This document shows positions 18,564 to 29,900 of a stretch of DNA of 43,696 nt, piece after piece. Origin of the DNA: Ignavibacteriota bacterium (GTDB taxonomy: Bacteria > Bacteroidota > Ignavibacteria > UBA10030 > SZUA-254); contig JACQVI010000113.1 of NCBI GenBank assembly GCA_016209795.1, positions 1 to 43,696 on the forward strand, given 5' to 3'. The notes beneath the pieces are model-generated. The model was not told the origin of the DNA. It ran no database searches and saw only the letters and a program-made list of their open reading frames with translations. A program made the position numbers and the translations under genes. Position 1 is the first letter of the stretch. Every line of letters begins with the position of its first letter.

Positions 18564-20027
18564 TTATCGTAAAATTACAAGTTTCCTCGTTTCAATAAAT
18601 TGAGTTGTCCTGACTTGATAGAAGTATACTCCAGTCGGAAAATTGCTTCCACTGAAAAGAGCTTCATATCTCCCGGGTAATTTCACTTCGTTGACGAGTC
18701 TTGAGACTGCCTGTCCTAAGATGTTGTAGATGGTCAGCTGCACATAGGTAGTTTCGGGGATGTCATATCGAATCCGAGTAATGCCGTTAAAGGGATTGGG
18801 ATAATTCTGCTTCAGTGCGAATGCTTTAGGAGGTCGCTCAATAATATCGGGATTTTCGATGAGGGTTCCTCTGCGATAGAGTATCTCGAAGTGCCCATTG
18901 ACCTCTTCTGACCAGACAAGGTGTAACTGAGTGTTAACAATGGTCAGCGTCGGTCCTGTTGCGGTGGTGTTCGTTGTTGGTAACGCTATCGGACAGAACG
19001 ATGCGGCAAAGTCGTTGCTCGAGCGTAAGCGAATTCCTGCCGCCCCGCCAAGAGTAGATTCCCAGACAACAGTCACGAATTCATTATCTGCGGCAAGATC
19101 GAGAAAGAGCGCTTTATTTTCCTGTGAGATCTTTATCTCGGGTATCCAGCTTCGGCCATTATTTCTGCTTCGACGCATGACGATTGAGCCGGTATCATTC
19201 CAGGCGACATACAACTTTCCTCGCCTATCGGCGGCAAGTTGTGGGTAGAGCGAGGCTGCAAGATCTTCCTGTGAAAGAACCTCTGGAAAGCTCCACGTCC
19301 TTCCAAAGCTTGTGCTGAAATAGTATGCAACTTCTTTTCTGAACGACCCTTCAACAGGACCAACGGCATGCAGAGTATCGGAAGCTGGTAGAACATCTGT
19401 GAACGGCGGGGTGTTGGTTGTATTGCTACTCCACGTCATTCCATAATCGCTACTCCTGACAAGCCCATAGCTGCGAGTAACCTGATCGTAGTAGTGGAGA
19501 TACACATTTGAGTCCTGTGCAACAATAACCCGTGGAAAGGCATTAGGACGTAATGGTGTAACTTCAGTCCAATTGACGCCTGCATCAGAACTGACCGTGA
19601 CCGCTGTTCCATAAAACGTATCAATGACGGCACTGAAGACAACATAAACGTATCCTTGTTGTGCAGCGATCAAACCTGGATTTACTACCGTATCGGCAGA
19701 GCTTAAGACCTTTTGCTGAGAAAAAGATTGTCCACCGTTAAAGCTCCTTGAGTACAAGATTCCGTCGTTCGTAATTGTCCCGAGTGTATCAAACCCAAAC
19801 CAGAGAAGATGAACCGTATCGCCTGTAACTGCAATCTGAGGGATGATGGAGAGGACAGAATCCTGTGAGATTTGGATTGTGCTGTCCCACACGACATCGC
19901 AAGTGCTTCCCTGTGCAAAGGATCTCTCCGAAGGGCAGTCAAAAGCTATGAGCAACAGAAGAACAATTGAAAAAGAACAATGATATGGAAGTATAGTCCG
20001 AACTTTTGCTATGCTGCGAATGAGCAA
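18564..20027 (-). CDS. Secreted BNR/sialidase-like repeat protein with T9SS C-terminal sorting domain
   Basis: Repeats such as RSSDYGMTWSSN, TSFGRTWSFP, RSRNNGRSWIPE; C-term ALKQNYPNPFNGITRIRYDIPE...GVYFYQVRTTQFIETRKLVILR. Confidence 0.82.
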   Translation of the reverse strand: MLIRSIAKVRTILPYHCSFSIVLLLLIAFDCPSERSFAQGSTCDVVWDSTIQISQDSVLSIIPQIAVTGDTVHLLWFGFDTLGTITNDGILYSRSFNGGQSFSQQKVLSSADTVVNPGLIAAQQGYVYVVFSAVIDTFYGTAVTVSSDAGVNWTEVTPLRPNAFPRVIVAQDSNVYLHYYDQVTRSYGLVRSSDYGMTWSSNTTNTPPFTDVLPASDTLHAVGPVEGSFRKEVAYYFSTSFGRTWSFPEVLSQEDLAASLYPQLAADRRGKLYVAWNDTGSIVMRRSRNNGRSWIPEIKISQENKALFLDLAADNEFVTVVWESTLGGAAGIRLRSSNDFAASFCPIALPTTNTTATGPTLTIVNTQLHLVWSEEVNGHFEILYRRGTLIENPDIIERPPKAFALKQNYPNPFNGITRIRYDIPETTYVQLTIYNILGQAVSRLVNEVKLPGRYEALFSGSNFPTGVYFYQVRTTQFIETRKLVILR

Positions 20028-20215
20028 TCAGATCCCCCGGTTTAGCGTTTTAGCCAAGTATAGCGATAAAATTGGTGTTTATCAAGTACTCTTCCACGAA
20101 GGCACGCCTGCGGCAAAGCTTTAGGCGTCCGCAAGGGATCAATTCTGACTTTCATCTTTTTTTTCTTACATTGTGAAAACACTTCTCACCATGGATTAGT
20201 TCAAGGACAGTTTCT

Positions 20216-23200
20216 ATGAAGCATTTGTTCACGATGGGAATATTCCTGTCGATTTTCTGTACACTCTCTGCTTTCTCGCAGAGTGTTACTTCTCATACGC
20301 TGCAAATCGGAGTTGACCATATCGTCATCAGTGAGTTTGCAACGCAAGGTCCTTCCAGCAGCCAGGATGAATTTTTGGAGTTGTACAACCCGACCGAGAA
20401 TGATATCTCGCTTCGGGATTGGAAGGTAGAATACAAAGCGTCAGCTGCGACATCATGGAGTGATCGTGCCATCCTTCCAGCCAATGCAATCATTCCCGCA
20501 CATGGATTTTACCTGATTACCAACACAAATTATGTGGGAGCAACGCCGCCAGACTATACTTCTTCACTTTGGTCGGCAACAACGCCGATTTCGAGTGTCG
20601 GTCATCTCCGAATCGTTGACGAGTCAGGAATCGAAATCGACAAAGTCGGATACGGTTCGATTGCAATTGATCCCGAAGGCTCGCCGGCACCAAACCAAAC
20701 TCAAAGTAATCAAAGCGTGGAGCGAAAAGCCTTTGCGATATCTACGGCAGAGTCGTTAGCTTCGGGCGGTCGACATTTTCTCGAAGGCAATGGCTACGAC
20801 AGCGACAACAATGCAAACGATTTTGTCTTACAAACACATGGACGTCAGCCACAAAATAGTCAAACCGTTCCAGAGCCAGCCTTTGGTATTGGAGGGAATG
20901 GAACCGGTAAGATCACAGTGACACCGAATCGTGTGTTCAACAACTGGAATGTCTCTCTTTCATTTACGATCAGAGGAGATTCGGGTTATACTTTAAACGT
21001 CATTAAGTTTATCGTCCCATCGAGCTGGAGTTGGTCTCACGAGACAAGCAGCATCGTGTTAACAGGCGCCGCATTTGATACTGCGATGAAAGCTATTGCG
21101 GGGGATACCATTATCATTACCCGTGCTGCTGTCACTTCAACGGATACAGGCTCAATTCATCTTACAAACATGATATCGCCACTGATTGGAGGACCGTCAG
21201 TGTTTCGATTTTTCACTGGAGTGTCCGGCGGCACTCCAGCGCAGATACTTGCACAACCATCAGTCAAGGTCAATGCCGTTGTTCCCATCGTGACAGTTCA
21301 CGTGAATACTTCGCAAGGTGTGCCAACGACGCCGTATGGCATCGGTGCCGAGGTCACTGTTACAGGGACTGTTACTGCAAATCTGAGCGGTGTACAGACG
21401 AATGTGTTCATTCAGGACGCAACGGCTGGAATTAATCTCTTTTCATTTTCCCGCCCAATCGATTTTCAATTAGGTGACAGTGTTATCATCACAGGCACGA
21501 TCATGCAATTTCGAGGTCTTACAGAGGTTGGTCCAGACTTTGTAATGCTGACTATCATAAGCCAAGGACGCCCTCTGCCCGAACCTCTCATTATGACCTG
21601 TGCAGATGTTAATGCAACCTTTCAGCCCGATTACTCGGAGCCAAATGAAGGACGCCTCATCCGCATCAACGGTGTCTCATACAATTCTGTGACTTCAACG
21701 ATTACCGATGCGAGCGGCACGACGAATATTTTCATCCCGAGTTCATTTCCACCTACGCCTTCAGTGTTTGATGTTATCGGAATCTTGAAGCAATTTAAGC
21801 CTGGCACGTCACCGCCACCGCCTTACACACAGGATTATGAAATCCAGCCTCGCTTTCCCGCCGATATCATCGGACATCCGGGTCCTGTGATTACACAGTC
21901 GCCATTCGAGGATGAGATCCAAGCATCTTCGGTTAGAATCAATTGGGCTACCGATGTTGCTTCTTCCAGTGTCGTGTACTATGGACCGACAACCGCATAC
22001 AGGGATAGTGGTATCGATCTCACGCCAACGACCTCACATTCTGTATTATTGACCGGCTTGTCTCCTGCAACTTTTTATTACTATGCTGTTGGCTCGGGAG
22101 ACTCGAATGGGACAACAGTCATCGGTGATTTTCTCATGAGCACGGCATCGCCGCCAGGAACGACCGGTCAGATCAACGTCTATTTCAATCGAAGTGTTGA
22201 TACATCTGTCTCTTCAGGCGAAAGAGCATTGTCGAATCAAGACCTTACATCGAGACTTGTCGAGCGCATCAATAACGCCCGACGATCAATCGATGCTTGT
22301 TTGTACAGTCTGAGCAGTACACCCGGTAATGAAGTTGCCAATGCTCTGGTTTCTGCAAAAAATCGTGGTGTGCGAGTCCGGGTGATTTGTGAGAATGAGA
22401 ATAGCTCGAGTGCGGCTTTCAGTACGATCACGTCGAATGGCATTCCACTCATCACCGATCTCTTTGACACTTTCAATGGAGGCGTTGGATTGCAGCACAA
22501 TAAGTTCGTGGTGATCGATGCCTATGGGGGCGCACCTGAAAGTGTGTGGGTATGGACCGGCTCGTGGAATCCCACCGGTCAAGGAACTTTCGATGATCGT
22601 CAGAATGCCATCGAGATTCAGGACGTTGCCCTGGCAAAGGCATATACTGCGGAGTTTGAGGAGATGTGGGGAAGTAGTACATCCACACCAAATTCTTCCA
22701 CCACTCGATTTGGAGCACATAAGACAAACAACACACCTCATCGCTTCAATGTTAATGGGGTTCCAATCGAAAGTTACTTCAGTCCCAGCGACCGAACGAC
22801 ATCCCAAATTGGAAAAACACTCTCGAGGGCACAGCTCTCAGTCGGTATGGCGATGTTGATCTTTACGCGCAGAGACCTTGCGGATTCTCTCATCGCCGTA
22901 AAGAACCGTGGCAAGAAAGTCCGAGTTGTCATGGATACAAACACAGGAACTGGTAATCAATACTCCTATTTGCAAAGCTCGGGCATTGACGCTCACTTGA
23001 AAGGATTCAGCGACGGACTTCTGCACCACAAGTACGCCATCGTTGACGCCACACAGAGCGGAGGAACGCAATGGGTGATTACTGGCTCACACAACTGGAC
23101 TACAAGTGCGGAGAATGCTAATGACGAAAACATATTGATCATTCAAGATAACAGGATTGCAAATCTTTATCTTCAAGAATTCGCTGCACGCTACGTTGAA

Positions 23201-23521
23201 GCAGGCGGCAGTGATCCGATAGTGCTGGGAGTGAGAGAAATAGGTGTAGGGGTGCCGAATGAGTATTCATTATCTCAGAACTATCCAAATCCATTCAATC
23301 CAAGCACGAACGTGCGGTTTGAGGTTGCGGGTGTGGGGTTTGTGTCATTGAAGGTGTATGATGTATTGGGAAGAGAAGTTGCGACGCTTGTACATGAGGA
23401 ATTAAAGCCCGGAACGTATGAGGTTACTTGGGATGCCAGCCAGTTTGCAAGTGGGGTCTATTTTTACCAAATTAGGGCTGGCAATTTTACCGCCTTCAAA
23501 AAGGCTTTACTTCTCAGATAG
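20216..23521 (+). CDS. Secreted lamin-tail-domain + tandem PLD-like (HKD) protein with T9SS sorting domain
   Basis: LTD-like VISEFATQGPSSSQDEFLELYNPTENDISLRDWKVEY; OB-fold-like VTVTGTVTANLSGVQTNVFIQDATAGINLF; two HKD motifs HNKFVVID...TGSWN and HHKYAIVD...TGSHNWT; C-term NYPNPFNPSTNVRFEV...GVYFYQIRAGNFTAFKKALLLR. Confidence 0.87.
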   Translation: MKHLFTMGIFLSIFCTLSAFSQSVTSHTLQIGVDHIVISEFATQGPSSSQDEFLELYNPTENDISLRDWKVEYKASAATSWSDRAILPANAIIPAHGFYLITNTNYVGATPPDYTSSLWSATTPISSVGHLRIVDESGIEIDKVGYGSIAIDPEGSPAPNQTQSNQSVERKAFAISTAESLASGGRHFLEGNGYDSDNNANDFVLQTHGRQPQNSQTVPEPAFGIGGNGTGKITVTPNRVFNNWNVSLSFTIRGDSGYTLNVIKFIVPSSWSWSHETSSIVLTGAAFDTAMKAIAGDTIIITRAAVTSTDTGSIHLTNMISPLIGGPSVFRFFTGVSGGTPAQILAQPSVKVNAVVPIVTVHVNTSQGVPTTPYGIGAEVTVTGTVTANLSGVQTNVFIQDATAGINLFSFSRPIDFQLGDSVIITGTIMQFRGLTEVGPDFVMLTIISQGRPLPEPLIMTCADVNATFQPDYSEPNEGRLIRINGVSYNSVTSTITDASGTTNIFIPSSFPPTPSVFDVIGILKQFKPGTSPPPPYTQDYEIQPRFPADIIGHPGPVITQSPFEDEIQASSVRINWATDVASSSVVYYGPTTAYRDSGIDLTPTTSHSVLLTGLSPATFYYYAVGSGDSNGTTVIGDFLMSTASPPGTTGQINVYFNRSVDTSVSSGERALSNQDLTSRLVERINNARRSIDACLYSLSSTPGNEVANALVSAKNRGVRVRVICENENSSSAAFSTITSNGIPLITDLFDTFNGGVGLQHNKFVVIDAYGGAPESVWVWTGSWNPTGQGTFDDRQNAIEIQDVALAKAYTAEFEEMWGSSTSTPNSSTTRFGAHKTNNTPHRFNVNGVPIESYFSPSDRTTSQIGKTLSRAQLSVGMAMLIFTRRDLADSLIAVKNRGKKVRVVMDTNTGTGNQYSYLQSSGIDAHLKGFSDGLLHHKYAIVDATQSGGTQWVITGSHNWTTSAENANDENILIIQDNRIANLYLQEFAARYVEAGGSDPIVLGVREIGVGVPNEYSLSQNYPNPFNPSTNVRFEVAGVGFVSLKVYDVLGREVATLVHEELKPGTYEVTWDASQFASGVYFYQIRAGNFTAFKKALLLR

Positions 23522-23533
23522 GAGGGATAAAAC

Positions 23534-26500
23534 ATGCAATCTAAAATGTTTCTCTTGTTTGTATTGATTGCTTTCACCTATAATTCTTTCAGCCAGGTTC
23601 CGCTCAGGAAGGAACATTTGAGTGGCACATATACAATCACTTCTCAGTCCAATGTTCCGTGGGCAAAACGAGCAAGGCAGGGATTCAATATGAGAGTCTG
23701 GCTGAACAACGCCATGTGTTTAGGAATTGAAGCATGGGATGGAAATCTTCCAATAGAACATTGTGGAGTTGCAGGTATCGGTTTAGAATACCCTATCGGC
23801 AGTTGTATTGAACACCTCTATGGTGCCGGTCCGAGAATTGGAGCTATCATTAATGGTGTAAAGCGTGTCACTGAGGGATATAATGGCTCTAATGCAGAAA
23901 AATATTTCTTGCCAGAAAGATGGGATACATTGCGAGATCGCATCTGGAATACATCAATCAATGATATGACATGGGATCGCAACTTTACTCGTCAGATTTT
24001 AGATCCCCGCTTTCTTCCTGCAACGGATGTTCTGGTTGTTCCACCAGACAGCATATTCCCTGAAGAAAGGATTTGGAAGAAGCTGAAGAGGTCCGTGAAT
24101 CAACGAGGAATTGATGATGATGGGGATGGACGGATCGATGAGGATGAGCTTGACGGCTTAGATAACGATGGCGATTGGAGTCGGGACCGGGTTACGGGTG
24201 AGTTGTTATACGACAGCCGAGGTTTTCTAATTGACGATGTAGGAGCTGACGGCATACCGGATTGGTTAGAAGTTGGCTGCAAGGGACCGTACGACTCTAT
24301 TAGAAATCCCGATCCAGCGTATGATAACTTTGAGGGAGCCGCCACATCAAAGAGAGATTCATGTCATGTTGATGCATTGGGGAATTATCCTCGAAAAAAT
24401 CATCCGGACAGATACACCGAAGGGAACGGTATCCCCGATCACGGTGAGCCAAATGTCGATGAGGATTACGGTGCGGTTTCTGACAATGATTTATACTGTT
24501 CAGCGAGAGATGATTATCGCTCGGTCTCAGATCCCGAACACTTCCCAATGGGCGCCAAGGTATTTCTAAAATCGTATGCCTGGTTAAGAGGGTCATCCGC
24601 TGACGCTATTATTTTTCTTGAATATCATATCGTCAATGCAGGGAGCAACGTGTGGAGAGACGTTTATCTTGGTATGTTTGCAGACATGGATGTTGGTCCC
24701 ATTAATATTTCTAGTTATTGGTCCCACAATTATGCGGCGTACGATTCACTTACACGCACGGGATATGTTCACAATCCAAGGGATGCTGGCTCAATTCCCT
24801 TAGGATTATCATTGCTTGGTGCTTCTAAACCGCTCGATTCACTGCGGCTTATATGGCAGTGGCATGAATTCGATCTTCCATGTGGAGGATTTCCCGATGA
24901 AGATTTATACAATTGTATGAGTTGTGAGGCTTTTGGTAACACAAACTGCATCAGGCAGAGTCAATCACCAGATTCTCCCCGTGATACTCGCTTTCTGTTC
25001 TCCCTCGGACCGTTTGATCCAGTTCAACCGGGCGATACCGTGCGTATGACATTTGCATTCGTCTCGGGTTTGATAATTCCTGACATGTTAGTGAATGCTG
25101 AACGTGCACATCGGATTATTGAAAGCAGAGGATTCATTATGCCTCTTGCAACAATTGAAGAGCAAGGAGGTGGGGAGCCGATCACGATTCGATGGACTGC
25201 GCTGGAGCGTTTGCCATACGGACGTGTAACTTCGTATCGAGTGTATTACGGAACAAATCCCTCGCAATACACTGATTCGCTGACAACAGATAGCCTTTCA
25301 GCGACGTTTTCTGGACTAACTCCTGGACAAGTCTATTACTTTGCTGTCAGTGCAATTGACGAACATGGCAATATTAGTGCTCTTTCCAATGAAGTGAGCA
25401 CAGCTCCCACTTACCCACGAGGGTTGCGAACAATCAATTATCAGAGGTCAATAGGATTGCAATGGGATGCCAACCATGAGTTTGACATCGCAGGCTATAA
25501 CATTTACCGCAGATCATCGCTCGATACCACATTCTCAAAATTAAACACGAGTCTGATTGCTGAAACTACGTACGTCGATACCGCGGTTTGGGGGGACCGA
25601 ATTTATTACTACAAAATTACAGCCATAGATATAGACGGCAATGAAAGCAGGTTTTCTTTTGAAGTTAGCGGTCGACTGATCCCGCCAGCACCGCCGAGGA
25701 ATTTCGTCGTCGGTCCCGGGAAAACCTTTGTCCGTCTTGGATGGTTACAAAACGCCGATCCTGACTTAGCTGGTTATAATATTTACCGCAGTACCAAGCT
25801 TGACAGTGGGTTCGTCAAACTGAATCTCTCCTTGTGGCAGGGATTGACATATATTGATTCAACAATTGAGCAAGATTCAACTTATTACTATTATGTTGAA
25901 GCTGTGGACCTAACGGATGCGGTCACGCCATCTTATGTTCTTCTGGGTAAGACAGTGTTAATGGATCAGGGTATTCTTGTTGTGAATCAATCGTTGTTTC
26001 CTTTTAGGGATTCAACCGCAGCATTTTATGGTTGGTTACTGAGAGAGTATACCGATACCATCCGATACCCCCCACCTGTATCAGTGTATGACTTTGGCCA
26101 ATATTCAACCGTGCTATGGCTTCAAGAGTTACCATTTGCATTTGGACTACCACGTGCGTATCCACTTGCTTTGAAAGGGTATTTGCTCGGAGGCGGGAGA
26201 TTGCTTGTCATGGGTCGTAGGCTCCCATCGCTGTTTCCCGAGTTCTGGTATCCGTTTCTTTCGGAATTCTATGGTATTGATTATCTCACGGAGATTGATA
26301 CGACGTTTAATTTTGTTGGTGCAGAAGGCACTCAGGGTTTCCCATCCGCCATGCTTGATCGGCAAAAACTTGCTTTGACGGGCGGTCGGTTGAATTACGT
26401 GGAACGATTTCCAAAGAGACCTCCGGATCAAATCATTTATACCTATCGCTCTGACCCGTTTGATCCGTTGGCGGAAGGAAAAGCTGTTGGCTTACGTGCG

Positions 26501-26923
26501 CTCGATACTATGTACAAAGCGTACTACCTGAGCTTCCCGCTCTATTATCTTGATTCATTGAGCGCACAAGCATTGATTACCGATATCCTTACAGATTTTG
26601 GAGAAGTGACAGGCGTTGACGATGCAAGTCAACCACTGCCGCAGCAGTATCATCTGTATCAGGCTTATCCGAATCCATTCAATCCAAGCACGAACGTGCG
26701 GTTTGAGGTAGCGGGTTTGGGGTTTGTGTCGTTGAAAGTGTACGATGTATTGGGAAGGGAAGTGGCAACTCTTGTAAACGAGGAATTAAGACCAGGCAGG
26801 TATGAAGCTACTTGGAATGCGACTCAATTTGCAAGTGGTGTATATTATGTTCGGATGGCGGCGAGTGGTGCTTCCGGAGGATCACGATTTATTGACTCGA
26901 AGAAAATTCTCTTGATGAAATAA
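23534..26923 (+). CDS. Large secreted protein with Asp-rich Ca-binding-like segment, fibronectin type III domains and T9SS sorting domain
   Basis: GIDDDGDGRIDEDELDGLDNDGD; FN3-like repeats (YYFAVSAIDEHGNISALS; AGYNIYRRSS...YYYKITAIDIDGNES; AGYNIYRSTK...YYYYVEAVD); C-term AYPNPFNPSTNVRFEVAGLGFVSLKVYDVLGREVATLVNEEL. Confidence 0.82.
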   Translation: MQSKMFLLFVLIAFTYNSFSQVPLRKEHLSGTYTITSQSNVPWAKRARQGFNMRVWLNNAMCLGIEAWDGNLPIEHCGVAGIGLEYPIGSCIEHLYGAGPRIGAIINGVKRVTEGYNGSNAEKYFLPERWDTLRDRIWNTSINDMTWDRNFTRQILDPRFLPATDVLVVPPDSIFPEERIWKKLKRSVNQRGIDDDGDGRIDEDELDGLDNDGDWSRDRVTGELLYDSRGFLIDDVGADGIPDWLEVGCKGPYDSIRNPDPAYDNFEGAATSKRDSCHVDALGNYPRKNHPDRYTEGNGIPDHGEPNVDEDYGAVSDNDLYCSARDDYRSVSDPEHFPMGAKVFLKSYAWLRGSSADAIIFLEYHIVNAGSNVWRDVYLGMFADMDVGPINISSYWSHNYAAYDSLTRTGYVHNPRDAGSIPLGLSLLGASKPLDSLRLIWQWHEFDLPCGGFPDEDLYNCMSCEAFGNTNCIRQSQSPDSPRDTRFLFSLGPFDPVQPGDTVRMTFAFVSGLIIPDMLVNAERAHRIIESRGFIMPLATIEEQGGGEPITIRWTALERLPYGRVTSYRVYYGTNPSQYTDSLTTDSLSATFSGLTPGQVYYFAVSAIDEHGNISALSNEVSTAPTYPRGLRTINYQRSIGLQWDANHEFDIAGYNIYRRSSLDTTFSKLNTSLIAETTYVDTAVWGDRIYYYKITAIDIDGNESRFSFEVSGRLIPPAPPRNFVVGPGKTFVRLGWLQNADPDLAGYNIYRSTKLDSGFVKLNLSLWQGLTYIDSTIEQDSTYYYYVEAVDLTDAVTPSYVLLGKTVLMDQGILVVNQSLFPFRDSTAAFYGWLLREYTDTIRYPPPVSVYDFGQYSTVLWLQELPFAFGLPRAYPLALKGYLLGGGRLLVMGRRLPSLFPEFWYPFLSEFYGIDYLTEIDTTFNFVGAEGTQGFPSAMLDRQKLALTGGRLNYVERFPKRPPDQIIYTYRSDPFDPLAEGKAVGLRALDTMYKAYYLSFPLYYLDSLSAQALITDILTDFGEVTGVDDASQPLPQQYHLYQAYPNPFNPSTNVRFEVAGLGFVSLKVYDVLGREVATLVNEELRPGRYEATWNATQFASGVYYVRMAASGASGGSRFIDSKKILLMK

Positions 26924-26925
26924 GA

Positions 26926-29900
26926 TTGGAGCTTGCCATGAAACGCCCTTACATAGTCCTTACCCTGCTTGTGTTTTTGTTCGTCTTGAGCAATACAGGT
27001 AGAGCACAGTCGGGGTGGATACCTCAATCCAGCGGAACATCGGCAGATCTTTACGACATCGTTACGATACCTTCTTCATCTAATATTAGCTTTGTCGTTG
27101 GCGATTCAGGGATATTTCTGCGAACGTTCGATTATGGAGTGAAGTGGGACCGATTGACTGATTCTCTCCTTGAAGGTAAGAAGCTTATTGCACTCGATTT
27201 CCCTTATCCCGATACTGGTTTCATTGCTGCTGAAGATGGAACTTTCATACGGGTAAATGGAGCTACCGGACAAAATCCTATCTTCATTGGTCAAACAGGA
27301 AGATTACCCGGTCGGATTCCCATACGAGATATGTCCTTCTTCCCTTTTCAGAAATTTGGTTTGATCGTTGGTGATAGTGGAAAAATTTTTAGAACAAGCA
27401 ATTATAATAATCCGCTGTGGCAAACGCAGAACGTCCCAACAACAAAGAACTTACACTCTGTATTTGTCATTAGTGTTCTTAGAGCGTGTGCCGTTGGTGA
27501 TTCTGGCACCATCTTACTGCAACCGACGATTAATAATTGGCAGAGGATTACAAATATTCCTGAGGTCTATCAAACGACGAATTTCCGTTCTGTCACCTTT
27601 GTAGCAGCTGGGGCAGGATTCTCAGATACTGGTTTTGTGGTCGGTGAGCAAGGTGCGATTTTAAAGACGACAAATGACGGAAATAACTGGCTTGCACAAC
27701 CAAGCGGTGTGACGGGAACCTTGCGCGGAGCCTTTTTCTCTCCCCGTAACGATTTTCGTTTCAGATTCCGAACGGGCTGGGTGGTTGGCGATGGTGGTCT
27801 GATCCTGAAAACCGAGGATCAGGGAGAAACATGGACACAACTTAATAGCGGTACGACGAGTAACCTTTATCGTGTCGCATTCAGCGACTCGCTTACTGGA
27901 ATTACAGTTGGGGAAAACGGGACGATCCTTCGTACCACCACGGGTGGTGACTATAGACCGTTGATCTCAATCGCTCCGAGCGTTTTTGATTTTGGTCCTG
28001 TGGTTATTGCTTCGTCAAAGACGGCAAGCGTTGCTGTAGCAAACAAAGGCGTCACAACATTACATATTTCCTCGATCACATCATCGAATCCATTGTTTAC
28101 AGTTTCCACGTATAGTGATACGATTGCATCAAACACAACCAAAAACTATGAGATTACATTCACTCCATCAAGCACAGGATTCACATCTGGAACTATCTTC
28201 CTGACACATAACGCTCTAGACTCTCTCACAACAATTCCGATAAGTGGTCGGGGGATTAATCCCATAGTTCCATCCAGTTGGTTCTGGCAAAATCCGTTAC
28301 CTCAGGGTAACAGGCTTTATGATGTAGAATTTGTTGATGCGGCGGCTGCATTTGCGGTAGGAGAGCTCGGAACGGTGATGAAAACAACCGATGCAGGAGT
28401 CACGTGGAACGTGCTGAACTATGCCGGAGGAACACCAAATGACTTGAACGCCGTTTCTTTTTATGATGCTAAAAACGGAGCTGCGGTGGGAACTCATGGA
28501 ACGATTGTTCGGACAACTGACGGCGGCATAAACTGGGCAAGCCAGCCAAGTGGAACAACAGTGAATCTTAATGCTCTCACGTTCAATGATATGAATACTG
28601 GAATAGCTGTAGGAGGATCCAATGTCTTTGGACCCGAAGCGAGCGGAGTTATTCTTCGTACAATCGATGCTGGTCAAACGTGGATACCAGTGTTTAGTGA
28701 TCTACCTGCTGCAGTATTCAACGATGTGGCTTTCGCTGACGCTAATACTGGAGTTGTAGTCGGTGTATGGTTAGGTGGAAATATTTTGAGAACGACGGAT
28801 GGTGGACTCAACTGGGCCCCAGTGAGAAGCGAGATCAATGCATATCTTTCTGCAGTTACTTTCGTAAATTCTCAAAAAGGATTTGCGGTAGGAGTGTCTG
28901 GTGCGATGAATGGAACACTATTACAGACGACAGATGCCGGATTAACTTGGTCGAGCATCCCCATAGGAGTACCTAGGTGGCTCTATGATATCTCTTTCGC
29001 AAATGAGTTTAATGGAATTGCTGTTGGCGCCTATGGAACGATCTTATATACCGCAAATAGCGGAACAACATGGATGCAAGCACCAAACGGCAGTTCAGAT
29101 GCTCTGCTGGCAGCTTCCTTAACAGAGGGTAACATCGGATTGGCAGTGGGGAATGGCGGTGATCCTTTTTTCTCTGGCTTTACACATGGTGGCACACTCC
29201 TCCGAACGACAAATGCTGGAGCTACTTGGACATCTCAAGTAACTGTCACAACGCGTCGAACATTACGAAGCGTTTCATTTATCGATGTGAATACTGGCAC
29301 TGCTGTCGGTGATAGCGGGACCGTCCTTCGCACAACGAACGGTGGTGAAAGCTGGGTGAAGCAACTGACTGGGACGCTGTTCGAATATTTTGGCTATGCG
29401 TATCATAGTGTTCACTTTGTTGATCAAGAAGTCGGATTTGCAGTCGGCAGCAAAGGAACAGTTATCAAAACAACAAACAGCGGGGATCATTGGACGGCAT
29501 TAGGGTTTGGTACAACGAACACTTTACGAGCAATTACGATGGTAGATGCAACGACAGGTTGGGTTGTTGGAGATAGTGGCGCGATTTACAAGACAACAGA
29601 TGGTGGTATTCATTGGGCAAGCCAATCAAAAATAAGTCCTACTCAACTCAATGCAGTTTCGTTTTCCGACGTTCAGAAGGGGTTAGTCGTTGGAAATAAA
29701 GGCTTGATTCTTTACACTTCTGACGGTGGAGTGAACTGGATACCCCAGTCAAGCGGCACGGGAAATGATCTCTTTGGAGTAGTCATGCATAGTGATACTG
29801 GTATCGCAGTAGGTGAAGGAGGGATCATCCTTTCTACAACAAATAGCGGAACTATCTGGACTGAGCACGATTTCGGTGATGGATCTGCATTGAGAGGTAT

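Noticed and set aside
22286-22807. 173 aa minus strand ORF and overlapping antisense ORFs
   Set aside because: Lies opposite the PLD-like coding region; a codon-bias shadow ORF without domain features
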